A DNA stretch of 64,000 nt, taken from Telopea speciosissima (taxonomy: Eukaryota; Streptophyta; Magnoliopsida; Proteales; Proteaceae). A program made the translations under genes and the position numbers. The stretch lies in the NCBI RefSeq assembly GCF_018873765.1, contig NC_057921.1:66267557-66331556 (forward strand). The letters run 5' to 3'. Shown in pieces: positions 57,289 through 64,000 of the stretch (positions are counted from its first letter, which is position 1; every line of letters starts with the position of its first letter). The notes under the pieces are model-generated. The model had not been told where the DNA came from. It saw nothing but the letters and a program-made list of their open reading frames with translations, and did no database searches.

Positions 57289-58169
57289 AAACCTTGGGCA
57301 TGCCCTTCAACCAGGCAATGCCAAACCTCTGCACAAAATTAAATAAGTCCACGAAGAAGGTATGACAAATAAATACAAATATCGATCTTATAAGGAGTAA
57401 ATGATAGTAAGTTAACTTTGGATTCTCTTCCAATGCGTTTTTTATTTTTGTCATTTCCTATATGTCATTCATGACACTACTACGTACGTACAGAAGCATA
57501 TTTATATACAGCTCTCAACTTTTCTTTTCTTTTTTTTTTTTTTTTTCTTCTTCTTTTCTGATATTATATCATTTCTTCTTCCCATCTTTATTTTGGTTGG
57601 CGCCTCCTTCCAACTCAGATAAGTTCATTTTCATGATGAAAGGCTGCATATGTCACTTCTGATCTGTCAATTAAATGCCATTCGGCTGTCTTGCAGCCAT
57701 GGCAGGGTTTAAGAATCCAGCCCAATGAAAACAAGGGTGTTTAGATCATTTCACAGGCAGACCCTCAGACCCTCATGAAATGATAGGCATATTTGGGTTA
57801 AATAGGAGGAGAATGCTAGCTTGATGTTCCTCCCAAGATGCATGATGATCAGGATCCATTTGTTAAGCATGCCCCACCTACGTGATGGTAGCACGATCCA
57901 CTAGATAGACAATACCCACATGTCAATCTTAGGGCTCATTTCTATAACAATTCAGCTCTTCTATGGCCTGGCTGCCCGCGTAGCGGCTTGAGCGGCAATA
58001 TTCGCCTTATCCCTGCCCAAGCGCCTTGCCTGAGTGGGGGTAAGACGGTCATTGCACACCACCTTATGTCTGCGCTGCTCAGGTCGCTCAGGCAGCTAGG
58101 CCGTAGAAGATCTGGTTCCTTTCTATAATGTGGACCTCTATATATATTTTATGAGAAAGAATTTCCTAC
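57289..58169. repeat. segmental duplication, unit B
   Basis: Direct partner of 54808-56072. It lacks the ~430-bp extra segment and MITE of unit A, but has its own MITE at 57948-58119 where unit A shows an uninterrupted TTTCTATAATATCGACCTC. Differences from A include a long T run at 57528-57547. No gene. Confidence 0.85.
57948..58119. mobile_element. AGATCTTCTACGG hairpin MITE, copy e
   Basis: 172 bp. Left CAGCTCTTCTATGGCCTGGC TGCC and right GGCAGCTAGGCCGTAGAAGA TCTGG are inverse. The core is CGCCTTATCCCTGCCCAAG / GGGGGTAAGACGGTCATTG. TTTCTATAA at 57939-57947 recurs at 58120-58128, a perfect 9-bp target duplication. The empty site is preserved in unit A near 56013-56021. Confidence 0.93.
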
Positions 58170-58640
58170 AAGGGCAGTGTAAGAGGGAATCTACACACTA
58201 CAACCAATGAGGGATTGAAAAATTATATCATCTATACGAAACCTAAATGGTCAGAATATGGGAGAAAAATATTAATGTGAATACCATTGATTATTATGTA
58301 ACTGAGGATATAAAGAAATATGTACAAGGGTAGAACAATCTTTTCCCCATATTTTATACTACATGTACTTGACTGGTATCTACACAAACGTCTAGACCAA
58401 TGGATGAGCACGCTTGGGTATCTACTCAGGGGGCAGAGGCGTCATCTCATGGTGCCCTGTGGGAGGACGTTTGAAACACCACCTAGTAGAGATCTTATTA
58501 TATTTATAAATAAAAGTAATGAAAATGGAAAACAAAAGAACGGTTCTGCTTCTTAAGGTGGCGAAATAAACTTGGACGGACTGAAATCTGATACATGAAT
58601 TGAGCACAGAGAAACTGGATCCTACATATATATATCATCA
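58170..58640. other. 3' flank of the UGT gene
   Basis: No further gene. The last part is expected to be the UGT 3' UTR (the gene runs leftward and stops at 58641). Confidence 0.4.
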
Positions 58641-60071
58641 TCAAATAGAAACATGAGATTTCCACTTTTGTGCCACCTCTGAGAGTGCTTTTGGTGTGTA
58701 CCCGTCCTCACTGAGAACCTTCTCTGAAGCAGCTTGGAGGACTCTCATCCGGTTTCGAATTTTCTTTCCTTCCTCTCCTTCCATGAGGCATTTCACAGTA
58801 GCCGCAATCTCAGCTCTCCCCACTACTCCATTTTCCTCTGATAAGGGCCTCAGTGCAATTTTCAAATCCTCCACCAATATCTGTGAATTCATACTCTGTT
58901 CTGCGTAGAGAGGCCATGCAATCAAGGGTACACCATGCACCACACTCTCTAGGGTTGAGTTCCACCCACAATGGGTGATGAATCCTCCAATCGAACCATG
59001 GCTAAGCACTTGTAATTGAGGGGCCCATGAAGGTACCACTAGCCCCCTCTCTTTTGTCCTCTCCAAAAACCCCTCAGGCAATAAAGCAAATGGGTCTTGT
59101 ACGCGTTGGTCATTTAAGTAAAAGGACGCATCTCCTGAGGTTTGAGTTGGGCTCTTTATCACCCATAAAAATTTTTGCCCACTCAGCTCCAAACCCAAGG
59201 CCAATTCGTTTTGCTGCTCCATCGAGAGGGTCCCACCACTCCCAAACGATACAAAAAGAACCGAACCGGTTGGCTGACCGTCCAACCACCGCAGGCATTC
59301 CACATCATCAAACCCAACAGCTGAACCCTTCTGAATGAGCGGTCCGACCGGGTAGACCGGCGGGATGCTTGGGTCTGAGCCATCCTTCAAAGCCTTGAGA
59401 GCACCCACTTCCAGGCCCATGAAGGTATTTATCAAAATACCCTCAGCCATCCTATAACGTTTGCAGTGATGGAGTATGAACTTATAGCCAGGGCTGCTCC
59501 TGTCTTGCATTGGATCCGGGAAATCAGTTCCAAGAAGGGGAAAACACCCGGGTAATTTCAGTGGTTCGGGTATGTCTCTATACTCTCCACTGTACATCTC
59601 ATCGAGTTTTGGGACATAAAGTGTCAACGAAAGAAGCATAGCTGTAGAGGGAAAGAAGAGGTAAGGAGAAATATTGAGTTCGTTGGCTACATCAAAAGCA
59701 TCAGTGCTGAAAGCATCCACTACTAAGGCAACGATGCGATCAGTTTTAGAGAAGATCTTTAAGGTTTCACGAAGAGAAGTGAGGGAACGAGAAGTTGTTA
59801 AGCTGATGCGGGTTTCAATCATGGAATCGTCGGGTAGGTCAGAGAAATGGACAGGGTTGAGATAGATGTAATTGATGGATTTAGGGAGGGCATCAAGGAC
59901 ATTTTGTTGAGCTTTGGAAGGGTTACCATCGGTTGGGATGGTGAGGGTGACAGAGAAGTTGTGGAGAATGAGTCGTTTGGCGAGCTCGGCTAGAGGGATG
60001 ATATGGCCAATTCCTGGACTGGGTACAAGGATAACATGGGAAAGAGCTTGTTCGTCAGTTATTGCTTCCAT
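58641..60071 (-). CDS. UDP-glycosyltransferase, UGT72 type
   Basis: A single exon of 476 residues, usual length for family 1 plant UGTs. Reaction: transfer of a sugar, usually glucose from UDP-glucose, to the hydroxyl of a small phenolic acceptor in the cytosol. UGT72 members act on hydroquinone (arbutin synthase), chlorophenols and monolignols. Seen: the catalytic His in GIGHIIP (H23) and its partner Asp in VVDAF (D119); SVLFVSFGSGGTLS near 270-283; the 44-residue PSPG donor box, W349 to Q392, with HCGWNST and ending in Gln, which favours glucose. DFPDPMQDRSSPGYKFILHH is the stretch that made me choose UGT72 (B-like). No signal peptide. The acceptor cannot be read from sequence. A TATA box sits about 100 bp upstream. 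Confidence 0.95.
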   Translation of the reverse strand: MEAITDEQALSHVILVPSPGIGHIIPLAELAKRLILHNFSVTLTIPTDGNPSKAQQNVLDALPKSINYIYLNPVHFSDLPDDSMIETRISLTTSRSLTSLRETLKIFSKTDRIVALVVDAFSTDAFDVANELNISPYLFFPSTAMLLSLTLYVPKLDEMYSGEYRDIPEPLKLPGCFPLLGTDFPDPMQDRSSPGYKFILHHCKRYRMAEGILINTFMGLEVGALKALKDGSDPSIPPVYPVGPLIQKGSAVGFDDVECLRWLDGQPTGSVLFVSFGSGGTLSMEQQNELALGLELSGQKFLWVIKSPTQTSGDASFYLNDQRVQDPFALLPEGFLERTKERGLVVPSWAPQLQVLSHGSIGGFITHCGWNSTLESVVHGVPLIAWPLYAEQSMNSQILVEDLKIALRPLSEENGVVGRAEIAATVKCLMEGEEGKKIRNRMRVLQAASEKVLSEDGYTPKALSEVAQKWKSHVSI

Positions 60072-60173
60072 GGTGGCTAGTGAAGGAAGGGAGGACGTTC
60101 AAAGCAACTTCCCTAGCTAGTTAGAACTCTGAAAGTTGTTTAATGAGGGCTATAAGGAAAGGAGATGGGTTAC

Positions 60174-60182
60174 TTATATATA
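60174..60182 (-). promoter_or_regulatory. TATA box of the UGT gene
   Basis: The minus strand reads TGTATATATAAGTAACCC, giving a TATATATAAG box about 105 bp before the start codon. That places a start of transcription near 60145-60150. Motif and spacing only. Confidence 0.5.
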
Positions 60183-60189
60183 CATGTAT

Positions 60190-61210
60190 AGAGAGAAAGA
60201 GGTTGTTGGGTTGTGGTTTTCTCTTTCGACCTTCAACACTGTAGTCTCTGTCGTTTAGTGTTTTCATGCTCTGTCTGCCAGGTCTTGTTTGTTTGTCCCT
60301 TCTGTTATTATAATGATAATGGTGTTCCTCACGACTTTGGATCAGCTCCTCACGGTTTATTAGGAATCAGAATCAATCCACCAATTAGTTTATTAGTCCA
60401 GTTTTGGATTTATCAATATGTTATTGGTCCGGTTGCATATCTACCAATTAGCTAGGAAATGGTGAAACCAGCATAAATTCACATTCTAACCCTATATAGT
60501 ACATAATTGTTAAGATACAAGGTCCCCAAAGTTAAGATCAAACCCTTTATTTTATTTTTTTTCGTCTTTGAATTTTGGGTGTTACCACTTTTCTCATATA
60601 CTATTCTATCAAAAATTTAACTATAACCTTAAAGGTCCATTTAAGAATGTTAATTTAAGAATGTACGTTAAAATAATCCTAACTTATGAAAAGGTGGTGT
60701 TCCACGTAATATACACCAGTTTTGTGATTTGAGAAAAAAAACAATGAAGCACATGATTGAAATTAATGTATTATTATAATATTATTAAAAATATGGGATT
60801 TTTTTTTTAAATTTTAGACTGCTTGGAATTGTTTAGGAACTGGAATCGGCCCACCCATTAATTAGTTAATGATCTTGGATCTGAAGTTTGGAATCGATTA
60901 ACTTGTTGATTCAGTTTTGATCCTAACCCCTTAAGAGCAAAACCTTTAAAGAACCGGACTGGACCAATTGACACCCTCTACCAGTACGTTAAGGTTTGAC
61001 GAATGATTTCATAAGGAGAGCTGCGGGGTCCAACAAGTCTCACATCCCCTTGTTTCATATGGACTTTCTAGTTTGTAGTGATCAGAGAATCTTGGATTAA
61101 GAGAATCTTATTCTTATTACAATAATCTGCGAAGTGTTTCCAAAGAGAGCCCCTATGGTTCAATCATAGGAGGCAAAGAGGTCATGGATCATGGGAGGAG
61201 AGGGAAAGAG
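60190..61210. other. upstream of UGT, no gene
   Basis: No coding region. 60825-60980 is a one-sided, diverged relative of the hAT-type MITE at 22481 (ends CCAATTGACACCCT). The rest is AT-rich. Confidence 0.45.
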
Positions 61211-61214
61211 GGGT

Positions 61215-61370
61215 CATTATCCTCTCAGGTTCCTACCCAATACAATTGCCCTGTTCCTCTCATAGGGAGCAAAAATGACGACCTAACCCCCTACCCGAAC
61301 ATATTGCTCGGTGTGGTTAAGTTGTCATTTCCGTCTCCTATGAGAGGAATCGGACAACTGGATGAGGCAG
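61215..61370. mobile_element. hairpin MITE, GGTTCC-arm subfamily
   Basis: Left CCTCTCAGGTTCCTACCC and GTTCCTCTCATAGGGAGC; right TCTCCTATGAGAGGAATCGG and AGAGAACTTGACAAG. The core AAAATGACGACCTAACCCC / GGTTAAGTTGTCATTTCC matches the copy at 1211-1383. The ends are worn and no duplication is visible. Confidence 0.7.
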
Positions 61371-62019
61371 AGAACTTGACAAGAAAAAAATTCGGAAAGA
61401 GAGGTGGTGCTAGTGAATGCTATTGTGACCTGAGCAGTAAACATTTTGCTTAATAATTTGAACATGGATCATTTCCACGTACATGCAAGTGAACGTATTT
61501 CTCAAAATCAATCATAAGTTAATTTTGTTTTCATAAATACCCCTCATCCGCTTGTAAATGACAAAAATAGAACATGTAGTTGTCTCTCACATGTACATGC
61601 ATATGCACGTGCAGAGAAATCAAACTCAATAATTTTGAGATTTGTTTTTTTTTTATTTTTTATGATAATGAATTTTGAGATTTGTTAGCATCATAAGAAT
61701 CTTCTAGAGTCCTCTTTTTCCTTAATAATTTTGAGATTTGATAGTACAATAAGAATCTTCTGGAGTTCTTTTCATTTGTATCGCTACTGTTGTTATAGAG
61801 GTCAAAAAAAATAAAATTATTTAAAATTATTTTTCATACACCTGAATTTTTTGGACTATCCTAATAAAGGGGCAATGGCCAACTATCATACACCTGATTG
61901 GCTGCTTGAGTAATCCGTCAAGATTTTTTTCTTCATTATTGACCTATAAAATTAGAAATAATTAATGATAAGGATCCAAAGACAAGTCAACAATCTACAA
62001 CTATCCGATCTTTGGGGAT
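61371..62019. other. AT-rich non-coding
   Basis: No gene. The phrase AATTTTGAGATTTG occurs three times with similar surroundings (about 61630, 61670 and 61725), with AATAAGAATCTTCT after the last two, so a short local direct duplication is likely. Confidence 0.45.
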
Positions 62020-62140
62020 TTTGGTGGGGGAGGGGAGAGAGGGGTGCCTTTGTGGCACAATATGTAATCCAAGGTGAATGCATTCTCCTGACAAACCACC
62101 AACCAATTGAGCTAACAGATGTCTACATCACATTTATTGA
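62020..62140 (-). mobile_element. possible SINE, reverse orientation
   Basis: On the minus strand GTTAGCTCAATTGGTTGGTG resembles a tRNA D-arm/A box. The following CACCTTGGATTACATATTGTGCC ACAAAGGCACCCC resembles the body of the SINE candidate at 35395-35530. The B box is poor. Ends unresolved. Confidence 0.35.
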
Positions 62141-62398
62141 CTTTATATATAGATGGGAGAATATTTACACATGAATTCTATTATTGAATAGGGGTGCATC
62201 TGTTTGTAACCTTTTTGGTTACAAACTCAAACTTTATATACCCTTAACATAACTTACTTTAACTTTATATAGGGGTAAATAAAGTAATTTCACATATAAA
62301 AGTACCAAGTGATTTATTCCTTCGCTTTTGAAGGATAGAAAGAAAATTACTCACCTCAAATTCTTAATGCAAGCGCCGAAGGTTTTCTCTTATTCTCG

Positions 62399-63669
62399 GG
62401 GTTTTTTTCAAATGCCCCCCTGAAAATAGTTAAATTTACAGTTGCTTCTCTTAATTTTCATTAATTTCACATGCAGCCCTGCTTTCCAAATTAAATATCA
62501 TTATAGTCCCTCCTGTTAGTCTTATGTTATAACAGATTCCAGTTATTAAATATTGATGGACCATTATGCCCCTTGATAGGATAGAATGACCCATTTGACC
62601 TTAAAAATTTGATCATACAAAAAGCCATTTTTTTTAATTTTATAAAAATAAGGAATATTCTCTCTCCTTCCGCAAATCGCAAAACAGACTGTTAGGGTTT
62701 TTTTTAAAACCCACCGCCGCCTCTTGTGGTGGCCGAATCAGGAGGCGGCGGCCTCAGAAGGACAAGGCGAACGACGGACGTCCACCGACGACCACGATGC
62801 CGGCCTCAGATGACGGTAAAACAACCGGTAACCAAGATGAGTTGCAAGTGAAACAATGAAGAGATGAAATCCTTCAGCTTATCCAGCACTCCCTAACGCA
62901 ACCTAGCCGCTCCGTCGCCTCTAAAATTAACCCTAAATGTCCGATCGTCTACTCGATCGGGACCTTCCATCTCCTAATTTCTGCTATATAATAAATAAAG
63001 ATACCGAAGCTCCACGGGTGAGTTAATCCAGACCCCTATTCCTTCCTCTCTTGTAAGTGTTTCTTAGGATTTTATTCTCTTCCTAGGCGGAGGTTGAAAG
63101 CTTGGAGCAATCAAAGGAAAACAAGTCGAAATGAAATTTTTTGCAGTTCTGTATTAATTTATTTTTTAAGTTTTTCTGCAACATCAGCCATTTCTCTAGC
63201 TTTGGTTCAAATTAGGGTTTTTGGAATTTCTTTCTCTCTCTCTCTCTTAATCTCACCACTTGGTCCTGCGTCTGCATTGTTCTTCTCAATCAATCTCCCC
63301 GAAACGACTCAATGGAATTAGGGTTTATTGAAACGATGGATACAACTAACATGAGTTTGAGAAATCTAATCATCAAGATGAGTTGCAAGTGCGTAGCAGA
63401 TAGCAAGCTTGAGAGATCTAATCATCAAGATGAGTACAAGTTTTTTTTTTTCTTTCTTTTGCTTTTAGGTAAGGGCATTTTGGTCATTCTATCGTATCAA
63501 GGGCAAAATGGTCCAACAATGTTCAAGAACTGGGATCCGTTATGTTTGTCTAACGTAAGGGACTATAGTGGTACTTAATTTGAAAAGCAAGGGTGCACAT
63601 GGAATTAATGAAAATTTAGGAGGGCAACTGTAAGTTTGGCCATTTCAGGGAGGCATTTGGAAAAAACCC
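62399..63669. mobile_element. nonautonomous MULE with ~200-bp TIRs
   Basis: 1271 bp. The first ~200 bp (GGGTTTTTTTCAAATGCCCC ... CCTTGATAGGATAGAATGACC) and the last ~200 bp (GGTCATTCTATCGTATCAAGG ... GAGGCATTTGGAAAAAACCC) are inverse copies. TTATTCTCG at 62390-62398 recurs at 63670-63678, a perfect 9-bp target duplication. Long TIRs plus a 9-bp duplication define a Mutator-like element. No transposase is present. The interior has GC-rich, exon-like sequence near 62710-62830 and an open frame at 63312-63578, with TGAGTTGCAAGTG occurring twice, at 62839 and 63379. This is compatible with captured gene pieces (Pack-MULE). Confidence 0.92.
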
Positions 63670-63678
63670 TTATTCTCG

Positions 63679-64000
63679 TCGTTGGTCGTAGTGTTGGCTT
63701 GAGTTAGAACTAAACCACCATGGATTAATCTGTAGGAATCTAAACTCGAAAGAGAAGGTAACTAAAAGCGGTTTCTGTAACATGAGATTGGAGTGCAAAT
63801 GGGAATGGAATCCTTGTTGGGCTCTACTGAACCCCCTTTCAGTTGCTACGCTCTTACTCCAGGCCTAGGCCGTGAGTCGAGGCTGCCTCTGTGCCCCTGG
63901 CCAGGGCTGGCTGCGCCCTCATCCCAGTATATCTCCCTCACTCCTGCGTCTGGTGCATCTCTCCCTCTTTCCCCTGCCCTCTCTCTCACGCACACGAGGT
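63679..64000. other. right edge, GC-richer stretch
   Basis: No gene recognised. From about 63840 the sequence becomes richer in GC (GAGGCTGCCTCTGTGCCCCTGG). It may be the start of a repeat cut by the window edge. Confidence 0.35.

Noticed and set aside
58641-60071. UGT as part of a biosynthetic cluster with neighbouring genes
   Set aside because: Its neighbours are transposon remains and unrelated regulators; no other pathway enzyme lies near it.

Overview
This is AT-rich nuclear DNA from a flowering plant, most likely a eudicot. The genes have short exons with GT-AG introns and encode plant-only families: a plastid sigma factor, a group III WRKY, a stomatal bHLH, a CAPRICE/TRIPTYCHON-type R3-MYB, a glucuronokinase and a UDP-glycosyltransferase. 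The space between them is packed with transposon remains. I cannot name the species from sequence alone.

Six host genes could be resolved to exon level. (1) 8568-10027 (+): 84-aa single-repeat R3-MYB of the TRY/CPC/ETC type, 3 exons. (2) 12244-15733 (-): plastid RNA polymerase sigma factor of the SIG5/SIGE type, 5 coding exons, 516 aa, plus a 5' UTR intron. (3) 19597-21293 (-): group III WRKY factor, 3 exons, 375 aa. (4) 39150-45059 (+): glucuronokinase (GLCAK type), 6 exons, 379 aa. (5) 49145-50452 (-): SPEECHLESS-type bHLH, 3 exons, 347 aa. (6) 58641-60071 (-): intronless UGT72-type glycosyltransferase, 476 aa. A short PPR-protein fragment lies at about 57080-57285. The genes do not form a pathway cluster. 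Two of them (TRY-like and SPCH) both pattern the epidermis but are 40 kb apart.

Mobile DNA, left to right: hairpin MITEs at 1.2, 2.6, 7.2 and 9.0-9.7 kb (the last group inside TRY intron 2); a 631-bp solo LTR at 11 kb; LINE fragments at 17.3-18.05, 23.1-23.5, 28.4-28.7 and 53.4-54.2 kb; a hAT-type MITE at 22.5 kb; long-TIR elements at 23.7-25.4, 26.4-28.2 and 45.6-47.3 kb and a MULE at 62.4-63.7 kb; a 5.5-kb gag-only Copia/Sirevirus-like LTR element at 29.7-35.2 kb; a 2.7-kb solo LTR at 35.6-38.3 kb; a SINE and a near-perfect hairpin MITE inside glucuronokinase introns.

The strongest new observation is a group of hairpin MITEs. Several are bounded by 9-bp target-site duplications typical of Mutator elements (2618-2787, 8995-9127, 43860-44011, 51342-51530, 57948-58119; nearly so 54833-55020 and 52094-52474). 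They share a small internal core built around AATGAC..C.TACCCC and its inverse, while their outer arms differ completely between subfamilies. Two copies of the AGATCTTCTACGG subfamily sit in opposite halves of a direct segmental duplication (54808-56072 and 57289-58169), so each half holds the other's empty site.
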